Shown piece by piece: positions 50,119 to 63,825 of a stretch of DNA of 64,000 bases. Position numbers and translations under genes: made by a program. This DNA is from Monosporascus cannonballus. Lineage: Eukaryota > Ascomycota > Sordariomycetes > Xylariales. Within the stretch, counting starts at the first letter, position 1. The number at the start of each line of letters is the position of its first letter. The notes beneath the pieces are model-generated. The model searched no databases and was not told where the DNA came from. It saw only the letters and a list, made by a program, of their open reading frames with translations. The stretch is from assembly GCA_004154925.1 (NCBI GenBank), contig QJNS01000044.1, positions 62,001 through 126,000 on the forward strand, given 5' to 3'.

Positions 50119-50502
50119 TGTTATGACCCAACTAAAGGAGGGTCTCGGAAACGGTCATTCGACGACCGAAACAGGACCCAAGTGGGTCGGATTACGTAAC
50201 ATGGATCCGGAGTGATCCAAGGGATCCAATGGGATCTATGCAGTTATCCGATATGGATCCGAAGCGATCCAATGGATTTAAGGAAATCTATGAAAGGATA
50301 TATACGTTTATTATTTTTACCGTTCAAATAGCTTTAATTTGCAATACTTATTAATACCAAACGTTTATAATATAATTTCTGTATTTTGATACTAAAAGAA
50401 GTAAATAAGTTATTTTATTGTTATAGAGTTTTATGATATTTTTGCTAATATAAACCCGTACGTCTAAGGTTTAATAATTAGTTAAACTGCTTAGCCGTTA
50501 TA
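50119..50502 (+). repeat. 5' LTR of element F
   Basis: It starts TGTTATGACCCAACTAAAGG. U3 has two units of about 52 bp built on GGATCCGGA and GATCCAA words, ending TTATCCGATAT, and then the shared TATA box near 50297. ORFs over it are not genes. Confidence 0.88.
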
Positions 50503-50559
50503 CGTTGTAAGCTTTTGTTTAACAGTACTGTCAGATTTTAAGTAATATTAATTAACGTT

Positions 50560-52000
50560 ATGTTTACCAGTAAGCAGTCCGAATAACCTATTTACTAGGT
50601 TCTTGATTACCCGGACACTGAAATGAAATCTAAGAGAAGAAAAAAAAGACTTCACTTTTTTCGCGAAGAAGTTCTTCGACGACTGAATGCTATAAATAAA
50701 CGTATTTTCCAGCTCGAAAAAGATAATAATAACCTCACGATTTCTTTTTAAGCCGCGTATAAAAAACTCAAGGAAAAAGGAAAGGTTTCCAAAATATGGA
50801 AACATTTTCGAATAAACTAGATTATTTAGCTAAATTTTACAAAAGAACTAAAAAAGGTTCTTAAGTTTCTCTAGCTCAGACTTTTCGATAAAATCTTAAT
50901 TATGTTATAATTATTTTTAATTTAATGCCGAATATATTTCGGATATTTCTTTTATTTGATTTATTACGTTTATTATACGAATCGAATTCGCAGTCGGATA
51001 ATTTACCGAAAATACGGTTATTTAGTTTAAGCCCGTTAAAAAAAAATGCGTTATTTTATTTATTGAAAAACGTAATCCGGAAGTAATGCGAATTTATAGC
51101 GATTACGAATAATTCAAATAAGTATTAACAAAGATTTTCGGAATAATAAACCAAAAAATAAAAGCTAAAATGCAAATTTAATAATTACGACAAAAAGGAT
51201 TAATATCCAGTTACGGTAATACGTTAGTTTAGTTAGCCGTTAAGCTAAATTAAGAATAAAAAGTATTAATAGCTAAGTTTTTCGACGGCCTGAAAAAAAA
51301 ACACAAAAGGAGCTTTTTACGTTCGATCAGCCTAAACATTTGTCGGATTATATCGTTATGGTAGTTAAGATTAACGATCGATAATACGTATAATGTATTA
51401 AAGGTACTCAAAGAAAAACTGATAATAAATTCCAAAATATGGCCAATATTAAGGTTTTTCGACATAATAATATTTTTTACGGCATAAAACCAGAATTTAT
51501 AGAATTAAAAGCTATTTATAGGAAATATTAAAGCTAGATCAAATGTTATAATTGTACTAAAATGGGACATAAAGTAATATAGTATAAAGTATTTAAAAAG
51601 ACTCGTTAAATTAATTAGAAATTTGTACCTAAGAGATAATTTAAAAAAATCAAAAGGACGGAGAGCATTTTATTAATATGATTTAGCTTAAATGCATACC
51701 AGGTCCCTTACAGCGAAAGATTTAATAAGAAATACGGGAAATTAAAAAGTTGGTTTAGCAAATATTGTAAGTATAATATGATATATTATAAGAATAGTTA
51801 TGTAAATACCAGGATTTGACAGAAAATATCTGTCTCGGAACGTTTACTTAATACGGCAAAATGCATACCATATATTGTTAACGACGAGAATATCCCGATT
51901 ACAAGGAATGGAAATTGTATATTTACGGACGAATTATTTGTATATATTATAAAAGACTTGATTTTTTAAATCGGACCGGAAATAACAAAAATGATAAATA
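50560..52000 (+). pseudogene. Element F gag (RIP-inactivated)
   Basis: The ATG at 50560 begins MFTSKQSE, then a stop, followed by a clearly coiled basic region KRRKKRLHFFREEVLRRLNA and RIFQLEKDNNN. The same start is found in E. The zinc knuckle at 51541-51594 reads CYNCTKMGHKVI, a stop, then Tyr, so three of its four zinc ligands are intact. The minus-strand ORFs at 50548-50805 and 51250-51465 are shadows. Confidence 0.75.
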
Positions 52001-55000
52001 ATGGAAATCGATATTGTCGATCCATAGCCCCAAAAGATATTTAGCAATTGGTCAAAGTAGAAAGCTGGCCCGAAAAAAAGCAATTTTTGCAAGAAAGCCT
52101 TTTTAATCCATTTTAATAATATAACTATTAAACGGAAAAAGAGTTAATCCAGTATATAATAAAAAAACATTACCAAAAAGCTATTACGGATTTTTAGTTC
52201 CAGTTAGTATTTATTATAAAACTTTATAAAAAATGGAATTATTTAAAAATATATTAATTTATAAGAGATTTCTAAAACGATAAACAAGATAATATATAAT
52301 AAGATATAATTACATATATAAGAAAACAATTTATTCGATAAGAAAAAAAACATAAAACAAAATTAAAAATAATTATTATAACTTAAAGAAAAAATATGCC
52401 GATAATAACGATAAATACAGTAACTTAATGCGCTAAATACAAAAAGATAGATAGGGTTTAATAAATTCGAATAGAAATTAGAAAAACGATATTTATAAAA
52501 AACCACAGGATAATAAAACTTAAAGAAATTAAAAGAAATTCTCAAAAAGGGCTTTAAACGTAATAGTAAAAGCCGTTAATAACCTTATTACTTTAAATAT
52601 ACAAATAAAAACATATTACTATACGGTAATAAAAAATTACAGAGTTTTAGGCGGGAATTATATTATATTAAACATGGTTAATAAGTTTAAATTATTATAA
52701 AAATATAAGTTAAAACTTTATATAACGATATATATCAAAAATCGGGAATTCGATTACAACAATAAAAAATTTATGCGCAAAATTAATTACTTTAAGATTT
52801 TTATTTAAGGATGATACTAAACGATTAATTTCGATATCGTTTTATTTGAGAATTACGATATAATCTTAGAATTACTATGGATACACTCATACGAAATTTT
52901 GTTTCACGGAAAAACTAGCCAAATAAAATTCATTTTATTTTCATTAACAAACTGAAAAAATTAGAATCTTAATATTTGATGGATAATGACGACATATATA
53001 GGCATAAACATATAATAAAAACCTTATTACCGAAAAAGATAAAATATAAGAAAAGGAATTAGGTATTAAAGAAAAATACGACGTATCGTTATTCTTATTA
53101 AAATAAAACTAAAGTAATTAAAACACGATTTAAAATAATAGCAACCTAAAACATCAGAAAATCCAATTAACGTACCACCATAATATCGCAGATATAAGCA
53201 GCTTTTCAAAAGGGAGCTCGATACGAAATTACCAGAATATAACGAATGGAATTATAAGACAATTCTTAAAAAAGGATTTTCGCCGAAGTTTTACCTTATT
53301 TATAACTTTAACGGAAACGAATTACGCACTTTTAGAAAATACCTGGAAAATCGATTAAAAAATAGATTTTACTTTCGAAATTATTAATAGGATATCTTAT
53401 ATATTTCGTACTAAAAAAATACAAAATTACAATTTATGGTTAATTATTAAGTACTAAATAGAATTACTATTAAGAAATCGAATTTTATTACTTTTAAACA
53501 TAAAAATTAAAAACCGATTTTACGGAACCAAATAATTTACACCATTTGATCCTAGAAATAAATATAACTTTATCAAAATCAAAAAAGAATATAAATCAAA
53601 AATACCGCTTAGGATAAAATACAAATTATTTAAATACTTAATTATGCTAATAGAATTTACAAACGTACTAAAAATTTTCTAACAGATAATAAATTATACA
53701 CTATAAAAATATCTAGATATTTTCGTTATTTGCCATTTCGACGACGTTTTCATCTTTTCAGAAACAAAGAAAATATATATAGGATATGTTCATAAAGTTC
53801 TTTAAGCTTTATAAAACGTAAAGTTACGAATTAATGCAAAAAAAAAATTAATTCCACAAATAGAAAGTAGAAGATCTAGGACATATTATTACTCCGGGAT
53901 ATATTAGGATAAACTCTAAAAAGTCGCTGCAATTACAGAATAACAGATGCTGACGATAGTTAAAAAGGTACAGGTATTCCTTGGATTCGCTAACTATTAT
54001 AGGAAGTTTATTCGAAATTTTAACAAAATAATTATACCTTAAACAAACCTTATAAAAAAAGAAAAAAGGGTTAAATGGACGCCAAATACGGAAAAGGTAT
54101 TTTAAAATATTAAGAATACAATTATTAACTAACTACTATTAATTATGTATAATCTAAACCGTTCCGTTAAGCTAAAAACCGATATTTCGGATTACGTATT
54201 AGGCGTAATAATCGGATAACGAAAAAATTAAAGCAAATTGCACCTAATTATATTTTTTTTGTATAAATTAAAAGGAATTATGTTTAATTACGGTATTTTA
54301 AATAAGGAAATTATAGTTATTATTATAACATCTTGAAAATTTAAACATTTTTTTTTAAAAAAATTTTATATCAAGTTAAAATTTATATAAATTATCAAAA
54401 TCTTATCTGATTTATTATAACCAGAGAACTTATCGAATAATAATTTTGTTAAGCGAAAAAATTGGCGAATTTCGATTTTCTTATTATCCATAAAGAAGGT
54501 TTAGAAAATGGCAAAGCAGATACTCTTAGCAAATAACCAGATTTCGAAAAGAAATTGGTTAAAGTTAGCCATATAATTTTTAATATTATTACAAAAAATA
54601 TTTATTCCCGCGACAAATCACGGTAATTCGAGTAGTACTTTTCGATATATACCAGAAAGTCCAGCAGTATAACGATAATTTTCTAAAAACCTAAAAAACG
54701 GACAAAATATAAGTTTTAGAAAAATACCAAAAGGATTTAACACGAAATATATACAAATATTAATTATACGGATATCCAGGGATCTACAAAATCTTAAAAA
54801 AGCTTTAATGCAGATGTCTTTTTTTTAAATAGACTTAACGGTACAAAAGGATTATACGGCAATACGATATTTACGTTAAAGTAAAGGCTTAATAATATAA
54901 GCTATATGAAAAATTACAGCTATTACCAATTGTAAAACAACCATAATATTTAATTATATTTAACTTTATTATCAAATTTCCTATATTAAAGAATTTCGTA

Positions 55001-55985
55001 ATAGGAATATATTATAATAATAATTTTGTAATTATCGACCGATTTACGAATATTCCCTATTTCTTATTATATTATTAAGTTACAAACGCCAAATCAATAG
55101 CATATATTTTCTTTAGAAATATATTTAACATATATAAAGTATTAATAAAAGTTATTTTAAATCAAGAATTAATATTCGTATTTAGGTTTTGGCAAAGCCT
55201 TATGGTACAAATCGGCCTAGATTACAAATTATTTAACGCATTTAAACTTTAAATAAATAAATAAACGGAACGAATAAATTAAACTTTAAACGTTTACTTA
55301 CGATATTGCATTAATTACGAATAAAATAACTAGATTAAAAAGTTACCAGTTATATAATTAATTTATAGTATTAGTTATTATAAAAATATTAAAATTATAT
55401 TAGCAAACGTATATTTCAAATTTATTCTAAAAGTTTACAGAAAGGTATGCGATAATATTTTAATTAATATTAAAGCAATTTTTACGTTAAAACAGTTATA
55501 ATAATTATACTAAGAAATAAAAACGAAATTAGAATTCGTACGAAATCAGATAAATAAGTATTATAACCAAAAAGTTAAAAAAAACTATTTTCCAAAAAAG
55601 GGGAAATGGTTTTCCTTACCATAAAAAATATTTAAATAAAAAGGCATAATAGAATATTCCATGTTAAATATATTGGTCCATATAAAATTACCAAGAAAAT
55701 CTTAAAAAATGATTATTAATTAGAACCTTTATTAAACGTTAAATTCTACCTAATTCTTTACGTTTTTTTATTCGAATTAGCAGTAAATATAATTAAAATA
55801 TCTACGGCATAAAATAATATAGACATAAAGCACAAATAAATATACGAAATGGAAAAAGTTATCGGTATACGAAAATAAGATGGACTTACCTAATACTTAG
55901 TCAAATAAAAAAAGCACCCGGACTTTGAGAATACCTGGGAATCTGCTAAAATTCTCATTGACGCTGAACCTCTGTTAAAGAATTT
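52001..55985 (+). pseudogene. Element F pol: protease, RT/RNase H, integrase, chromodomain
   Basis: The RT active site at about 53715-53768 reads DIFVICHFDDVFIFSETK, with both catalytic Asp kept. The integrase core near 55000-55060 reads NNNFVIIDRFTNIPYF. The chromodomain at about 55840-55975 reads YEMEKVIGIRK, then KKHPDFENTWESAKILIDAE, the best preserved in the window. Stops are frequent but fewer than in A or B. Confidence 0.8.
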
Positions 55986-56572
55986 TTACTAATAACGGCG
56001 GAACCACTAAAAATAATCGCGTTCTAATTTACGTTTACGATAAGATTTGAAATATAGGATTATTCGGAAAATGCGGCGCGGAATTTAATTTTCAGACGTT
56101 CGCGTTTTATTACCAGGCGATCGGCCTTTTTTTATTTTTCTAATTCGTTTAAGGATTAAAAATTCTCGTTAATTATTTTCCCGCTTTTCTTACGAAATAA
56201 ATCTTATTAAATACGAAAACGTTCTAGCCGAAATAATATTTCGTCTAAGCGACGAAAAACCGTTAATAATTTTTAACGAATATCACGCAGATATTAACAA
56301 ACAAAAAATCACTTGCATCGAAAACGTTTTATTTCCTTATTAATATTATTTAACGAAAAAAAAGAACTACCAGAATTAACCTAATAAGGTTTTTTCAAGA
56401 TGCATTATTAATAACGCGCTATATTATCCTACATAATACTGGAATTACCAGCGCGGAAATGAGGTATATAAGGCATAATTTCGAAACCAAAATTAAAAAC
56501 AAAACGAATTAAGACCTTACGCTTTTCCTTTTGGTTAATACGTTTACGGTTATTAACGATTCGGCTGAACAT
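55985..56572 (-). pseudogene. Antisense accessory ORF of element F
   Basis: The minus-strand frame from an ATG at 56572 reads MFSRIVNNRKRINQKEKRK, VFNFGFEIMPYIPHFRAG, and after several TAA/TAG stops RLDEILFRLERFRI, two stops, DLFRKKSGKIINENF, a stop, SLNELEK and further Lys/Arg-rich coil. The coil segment matches that of C, D and E in spacing. The Cys-rich part is not obvious here. The frame converges with pol near 55990, as in the other elements. Confidence 0.6.
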
Positions 56573-56641
56573 AGCAACGGACAGAAAAAAAGCTTATTAA
56601 AGGAAATCTTAAAGGCAAGATTTTAGAGAAAGGGGAAATCG

Positions 56642-57079
56642 TGTTATAACCCAACCAAAGGAGGGTCTCGGAAACGGTCATTCGACGACCGAAATAAAAC
56701 ACAAATAGGTCGGAATTACGTAACGTAGATCCGGAGTAATCCAAAGGATCCAAGGAGATTCATACAGTTATCCGATATAGATCCGCAATAATCCAAAAAA
56801 TCTAATGGGATTGATAGGGTTATTCGATATGGATCCGGAACGATCCAAAGGATCTAACGAGATCCATAAAAAATATATATATGCTTATTATTTCCATAAT
56901 TGAAATAACTTCAGCTTGCAACATTTATCAATACCAACTATTTGCAATACAACTTCTGCACCTTGGTATTAAGAGACGTAACTAAATTACTTCATTACTA
57001 CAAAGTCCCACGATATTCCTGCCAACATAAACCCGTACGACTAAGGTTTAATAGTTGGTTAAACCCCCTAGCCGTCATA
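56642..57079 (+). repeat. 3' LTR of element F
   Basis: It starts TGTTATAACCCAACC after a purine-rich tract (AGAGAAAGGGGAAATCG) and ends CCGTCATA. U3 has three units of about 52 bp (about 56729-56870), against two in the 5' LTR. The ORFs at 56553-56753 and 56942-57205 are LTR sequence. Confidence 0.88.
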
Positions 57080-57084
57080 CGCGC

Positions 57085-57341
57085 AATATCTTTCGAATTT
57101 TATCGAATAATAATTTTCCCAACTATCGAAAATAAAAAAGTCTTTCGATTTTTTTATTCGCGTTCGAATATGCTAATAAAAATATTAAACCTATTTTATG
57201 TTTAATTTTTGTGTTATTTAATTATTATTATTTAAGGCGATTTTTTACTCGGGTAAAAATAAATTTTTTCGTTCTTTCATAAATTAAATAAGTTAATAAA
57301 AATATTAAATTAAACAGCTAAAAGATTTTCTGGCGTAAATA
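57085..57341 (+). repeat. Repeat J, copy 2, right part
   Basis: It continues the J sequence cut at 50113, with ISFEFYRIIIF and VFRFFYSRSN in the plus strand, up to the LTR of element G at 57342. Confidence 0.45.
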
Positions 57342-57724
57342 TATCGACTAGGTTGTTTGATTAACTATTGAATATTAATCGTACGGGTTTATATTAGTAG
57401 AAGTATCGCAGAAATTTACGTAATCAGTTAACTAATTACGTTTTATAATAGTAAAGGTAGTTTACGTAACGAATTGTTATTACCAGCTGTCGTTATTTAA
57501 AAATATGGAATTAACGAACGTATATATTCTTTTCTTTTTCATTAGATTTAAATTGAATTTTGAAATAATCGTACATTTAGTAGATTAGATTTCGTTATTT
57601 CTATATAGATTTATTTAAATCTTCATATTACGGGAGTTTTGAATTGCGTAATTTAACCTATTTAAATCCCGTTTTGTTATTATAGCAACCGTTCTGAAAA
57701 GTCTAGATCGCTTAAGTTATAATA
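57342..57724 (-). repeat. 3' LTR of element G
   Basis: In element direction it starts TATTATAACTTAAGCG after GAAAAAGAAATCG, and it is 383 bp. R-U5 matches the group (TATTAATCGTACGGG). U3 has degraded GATCT/GATTT repeats resembling the F type. Confidence 0.75.
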
Positions 57725-57739
57725 CGATTTCTTTTTCTA

Positions 57740-58460
57740 TAGAATTCCTATTGTTAAAGTTTTCTTGCTTAAAAACTTTTAATTTTTTAATATAAAAAGT
57801 TGTATTACTAACCGAAAGTTTTGTAAATGTCTAAACTAAAGAGAGATTTTCGAATTACAAGCTTCTAAAATTATTAAACAAAGTTTTCAAGGTATATAAT
57901 ATATATTATATTTCGAAAACAGTCTTTTAACGAAAATATGAAAAACCGTCGAGGTGATAATAGTATTAATATTTCAATTAATTCTTTTTACCTTATTAGG
58001 AGGGGAAACAATGTTATCGATCTTAAAAAATTCATAGTCGAAAAGTTTTTATTACGATGAAAATAAAAAATAAAAAAGCCTAGTATATAAATAATACGAT
58101 GCTAATAAAACTATTAACCGGTTATTCCGTTTCAAAGGTTGAAAAACGTTTTTCATAAAAAACAAATTACGATGGCTCGTCGGGAATTTTCATTAATAAA
58201 CAAATTAAAATTCTAGAAATAAAGAAAATTTTGCTACTATAGATGCAAATCGTTATTTCTGCTAGCTAGGCCGATTTCAACATGACCGACTAGTTGACAG
58301 TGAATTTAAATATTCTGTAGAATATTTTCAGCGTTATTAGAAAAAGTTTCATAAAAAGCATTTAGCCTTTATAAGGTTATTCGCGAGTTCTTGAATATTT
58401 TCGAAATTCGAGCAGTTTTTTTATTGAATTCAATACTAAGTAATGCTTCTTTTTATATAT
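57740..58460 (+). pseudogene. Antisense accessory ORF of element G (badly decayed)
   Basis: It sits in the same position as in the other elements, opposite to gag-pol. One stretch shows SCITNRKFCKC near 57800, a Cys-rich piece. Another near 58130-58220 shows IPFQRLKNVFHKKQITMARR then EFSLINKL, resembling the coil motif. Different frames are involved, so indels have occurred. I rank this below the other five copies. Confidence 0.35.
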
Positions 58461-61400
58461 AAAGTACTTTTCTTATTTTGAACATAACTTCGTTTTCAAG
58501 TTTTACATTTCTCTTTTGTTTAGTATGAAATTCGCTAATATTTGCTACTAATTCTAGTAAGGATATATAAAAATTGAGCAAAATTTAACCGGTAGTAAAA
58601 CTTTCAAATAATAATTATTAAGGAGATTTTCTTAACAACCTTATACGGCCTAATATATATAAAATCGAAATCTCTATTAGATTTCTTATCGAGATATTTT
58701 TTATAACCAAATTAACTATTTTCTCTTTTTCGAAAACGAATTCTTTCACTTTTTTCTAATTGTCATATTTACCTATTTAATTACGTAAGAATCTTAACGT
58801 AAAAATGTTTTAATATTAATTAACCTATCCTGAGTTTCGTTATAAACATTAAACGTAAAACCAGAATTTACATTTGTTAAAATTATCTTTATATAACTAT
58901 GATAACTGGTATTATAAGCCAATTGGATTGTGGGTAACTTTTTAATTTAGTTCTCTTATTCATAATTAATATAATATTGCTGATAAGCTTCAAGTATTTA
59001 ATTTAGTCGGTGCGTTTACCTATCAATCTGGAATTGAAATATACTGAAATATTTATAATTTAAACCGATTTGTATTATATAACTTTACTAAAGCTTTAAC
59101 TTAAAAGTTATTTCCTTATTGAAAATAATTGTATGTAGAAACTCGTAGATATTTAAAACATTTTTAAAAAAGAGATATATATTTATTTCGATATACGGTT
59201 TTTTTAATAGAGTATTAAATGGAAAAAATAGTAAATCGATTGACAATTATAAAAATATTACTATATTATATTTGACTTCTACGTCTTCGAATAGGGGCAG
59301 TTTATTAATAACATTTACAGTAACTTAATTTTTATGTCGATCTGAGGATGTTAGTATATGTAAATTTTTAAAAAACTTTTGTCGTCGTGTTTTAGTTTTA
59401 TTACAAAAACTATAGTTCTGTCGTATTTTTTAAAATATTATATTTATTTCAAAAACCCTATAAGGACGTTAAAAGCGTTTGAAGCTTTTATAAGCCATTA
59501 AATATTTTTAAAGAATATTTATATATATTATATACTAGATTTTGTTGATAACCTTTTCGAATACATAATTTTGTTCGTTCTTTTGGTAAATTATTAGTAT
59601 ATTTCTTCATATTCTGATTTATATTCTAGAATTCGTTTATGATATTCCGATTTCTTGCAGGTATAAAAATATTATTATTACAATGTCGAAAATATATATA
59701 CAATTTAAGTTCTTTTTTTCGGTGTGTAGTTAAATATTAAATAGGTCGGTTCTGTTAATTTTTGCACCTTTTTTATAAATAATTAAAAATATTTTGTTAT
59801 TCTTTTTTAGATTGTAATTATCGTCCGGTCCGTTTTCTAACGGTAGTTAATTGGGGTAAATTTTAATAATCTGTGGAAATTTTAATTTAATAAAAATCTC
59901 TTCCTAAGAAGTCCCTAAGTTTTGGAAAAGTTATAATAATATCTATAAACATTTTACCGGAAATAACGTTAATAAATTTTTTAATATATACAGAAAAACG
60001 AAATAAAATAGAATGTGTTTAAACTATTACGTTTCCCTATTATTACAAGTAATATATAATCCGAAATATCGTTTTTTAATTTAACAGAATGATTTAAAAC
60101 GTACATAATTAATATTAGGTTATTAACAATTTTGTATTGGATTTTTGAAACGTTTTATCTCTTTATAACATATGTTTAAAATCTTTTCTTTTCTAATAAA
60201 ATTAAATTAGGATATAATTATTTTACTTAAGTTTCCGATAAACTTTCAGTAATAATTAATAAATCCGATAAATACTGAAGTAGAGCGGGGTGTTACACCC
60301 ATGATCAGGCCCGGCTGATCCGAAAGCCCGAGTTTCGCATGTATATTAAGAAGTTCTTTTTCGCCATGGGTTCAACTCCTAGGCGGCATCAGTCACCATC
60401 ACCACTTACCATGTTTTTCCGTCCCTTCAGTCATGGAGGTTCAATACCAGCAATACAATCGGATTAAGTTTTTCATTTTTCGACAATCCCATCTCGTATC
60501 GTGACATAAAATGGTTATCAGCACTGATAAGGACCAATTCCCCCTACTCCAATTCAATACCTATAACTTTTTGACCTTTTTTAGTATTTACCGTTTTTTA
60601 AATTATAGGAAACTTTTTAAAATATATTTTAATTTATCTTAAGGTAATAATATTTTAGGAATTCCATTTTCTAAGTATGAAATTAGCTTTTTTTTACATT
60701 CATCAATACGATAACCTTTTATAAAGGTTATAAAACCTTATAAACATATTCCATAAATCTTTTTTAGTTTTTTTAATAAATAGAAATATCGTCGCAATAG
60801 TATATAATAAAAAATTGTAAATACCTTCGGGATACATAATTATTATTAATTGAAAAATAACAAGTATATTCGTAAATCCAGAAGTTATTACGAAGTATAC
60901 GTGAAATCCGTATATCGTTTTAAAAGTTATTTTCTCTTTGTATTTTAATTTGATTTGTATCAAATCATAACTTTTTTCAGGTTTAGGCTTATAAATTACC
61001 TAATTTTATAAAAAAGACTTTTTATTTCGTTAATTAACTATAACCGTATTTTATTATTAACGGTAAAGCCGTTGACTTATCGGTAATCAAATACCAGTCG
61101 TAATTCTTTATTTTTTTAAAACCGAAAAATATTAAATAGTGCACTGATAAAGTAAAACATTGTAAATTACTTTTTAAAATTTTATTTCGAAATATTTTCG
61201 AAATATTTGTAAATCGGTAGGATTTAAATTATATATCGGATAAAATTTAATATGCGTTTTTTCTTTTAAAACTATCTTATGGTATTATTCGTTATGCTTT
61301 AGTAATTTTATTTCAAGTCGTTTTCGAAATAGTTCTATATATTTATAATATCATTATAGTACTTAGCTTAAATCGTTTGATCTTTAGTACTATAATCGTA

Positions 61401-63825
61401 AATCGTTCTTTTATAGCCGAGATTTTACTTTAATAATCGTAATAATACGTCGTATTTATTGTTAATATTTTATTTATATCTTGTCTTTATATATTTATAT
61501 ATTTTTATTTTAGATCTAATATTAAAGTTTTATTTCTTTTAATCGTATTTATTAACAGGATATAAAAACATGATATTTAGTTGATTCCGATGTTAATTAA
61601 CATTTTATACTAGTATATTCAGAGTTTTTCTAACGTTATATTGCAATTCCCTAATAGACCAATATCGAAATATAATTATTTAGTTTAGTTCTTGACTAAA
61701 AGTTTTAAAATAATTAATTTTGCCTACAATTTTTTATTATTGTATAGGAATTCGTAACATTGCTCATTTGCAATAATATAACGTTTTCAATTATATTTTA
61801 AAAATAATTTAAACTTATTAACAATATTTGGTGTACTATACTTTGTATCCAAAGTTTTATTGTTTATTATTACGATATACTATTATATTCTAATTCGTTT
61901 CTCCAGAGTAATAAGGTTATTTATCGCTCTTATTATTACGTTTAAAGACCTTTTAGAAAACCTTTGTTATCCTTTCTGGGTTTTGCTATCTCGTTGCTTT
62001 TTTTACGCAACTTTTGTTTTTTTAAATTATTTTAAACCTATTAAATTATTTTCGTATTTATTTTAAATAGTATGTAATTATCTTACTTGTCGTTTCTATC
62101 GGCCTACTTAAGTTTTAAATTAGAATAATTATTTTTAATCTGTTGCAATATTTTATATTATTCGATAACAGAGGTTCCTATTTGTTATATTACCTCTTAT
62201 CATACTATATACGGATCATTTTCATCTAAAATTTCAATAAAACTCTACATTTCTCTTCTAATAAATTTTCTCTTTTTCCAGTTTATAATAAATACTAATT
62301 AGAAATGTAAATTTATAATAGTTTCTTATTAATATTTTTTCACTATTCTTTAAGGCAATTCATTTTCCGTTTAGTAATTATATTATTTATAATAAAAACA
62401 AGGATTTTTCTAAAGACATTATTTTCTTTCATGTCAGTTTTTCAAAACCGCTTATCAGCCCATTTCGTTCTATAACGTAATACATAAAAATATCGATATT
62501 ATTATTTATTATTTTTACTATTTCTTCATTTTTTAAAAAATCGACTCTTTTTCCATATATTCGAATAATGTATTAGGATATCGATTCTCTTTATTGATCA
62601 TAGAAAGAATGTTTCTTTTTGTTATGTTAAATAATTTTAAGCTTTCTACAGCGATTTAATATTATAAAACAACCGCTATTTATTTATCGTTAATAATTTC
62701 CTAACTCTTTTTATAAGTAGTTTATAACTATTGCAGTATTTATTGGGCTAGCTTCTTTACTTTTTTTATTTCTTACTAAATTCTTTATCGTAATAAATTA
62801 AAAATCTTTAAGATTTTATTATACTAATAGATATTTATTCGAAGAGCGTTTTATTAAAGTTAATAGATCGTTCGTTTGGAATTAAAATCTTATTTCTTTA
62901 TTATATAAATTGCTTTTTATATTCTTTAATAATAGTTTATTTTTTTATATTTATAAAACTTAATCTACGTTTCATACTTTTGTAAATAGATTTTAATTCT
63001 TTGGATTCTATCTATGTGTCGCAGGAAATTAAAAATGGATTACCATTTTTACCTTAATTAAAGTTATAACCAGTTCGTACAATATCCTATCTCTTTGTTA
63101 TTGTTCTTTTAATTATTGATTATCCATTTTTATATTTTTTATAACATATTTATCCAACACAATCAATTGTTCGAAAGTACTAATTCTGTTTTACAAATCC
63201 TTTTTAACTTATTATAAAACATATTACTTTAGATATCGGCCTTGTCGTGGCCTTATCCAACTCTAGCTATTAGATTTTTAAATAAAACAGCGTATTTAAA
63301 TATCAAGTCTATTTACCGTAACTGCAAAATTTATTATGCCACTATCTTTTTTTCGTTTAAGTTGTTATGCCTTTTTTTTTAAAAAAAAAACTTGTTCTCG
63401 AAATTGGTATACAATAAAAGAGTTCGTTAGTAAACTTCTTTTTATTTAATTTTCCATTTTTTAATAAGTGTCGTACAATAAATTCGAACCAATTGGACAT
63501 ATCTCCCATAAAATATAATACTACTATTAGAATATAGTCCGAAGATTCGGTAAGATCCAAGAAAAAGTGTAAATTCGTACTTAAATAAAAGAAGTTTATA
63601 CGATGTTTTTATAAGCGTCCGACTTTTTAGCTTTTACTTAATTAGCAATAATGAATACACATAGAACGGCTTTATTCTAGATCGTAAATTATTATATTTT
63701 ACGGTTAAGGTTTTGGTTTTTTTTAAACGACATTTGGTAACTATATTCTAAAACCCGTGCGCTGTTTTAATAATATAAAATAATACTTAAAATATAATAA
63801 CACTCTTAAACAAGCATTTGCAATA
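58460..63825 (-). pseudogene. Element G gag-pol (RIP-inactivated)
   Basis: RT remains are in 60703-60963 (YKEKITFKTIYG), and the active site near 60777-60825 reads FIIYYCDDISIYL in a neighbouring frame, so a frameshift is present. The integrase core near 59232-59280 reads NIFIIVNRFT, with Asp changed to Asn. The region 61500-63825 should hold protease and gag, but I could not fix a zinc knuckle there. ORFs at 61860-62066 and 63357-63560 are probably chance. Confidence 0.65.
60276..60556 (+). repeat. 281-bp LTR-like insertion, hardly mutated
   Basis: The insert breaks the RT/RNase H line of G and is flanked by AATAC on both sides (60271-60275 and 60556-60560, one base ambiguous at the right end). 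It begins TGAAGTAGAGCGGGG, and its end read in reverse is TGAATTGGAGTAGGGGG, so the ends are imperfect inverted repeats with TG and CA limits. Inside are TGTTACACCC, GGCTGAT, GAAAGCCCGAGTTTCGCAT and a TATATTAA box, as in the H LTR. A solo LTR of a copia-like family fits best; a short inverted-repeat element is the alternative. Confidence 0.65.

Larger units (their letters stand above)
50119..57079 (+). mobile_element. Ty3/gypsy chromovirus F (6.96 kb, complete, inactive)
   Basis: LTRs at 50119-50502 (384 bp) and 56642-57079 (438 bp) are flanked by CGCGC at 50114-50118 and 57080-57084. The interior has gag, RT, integrase and chromodomain on the plus strand and an antisense frame before the 3' LTR. 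The LTR length difference (54 bp) equals about one U3 repeat unit. Confidence 0.9.

Noticed and set aside
56553..56753. 66-codon minus-strand ORF as start of the F antisense gene
   Set aside because: It lies mostly in the 3' LTR and in a different frame from the coil-containing antisense frame.
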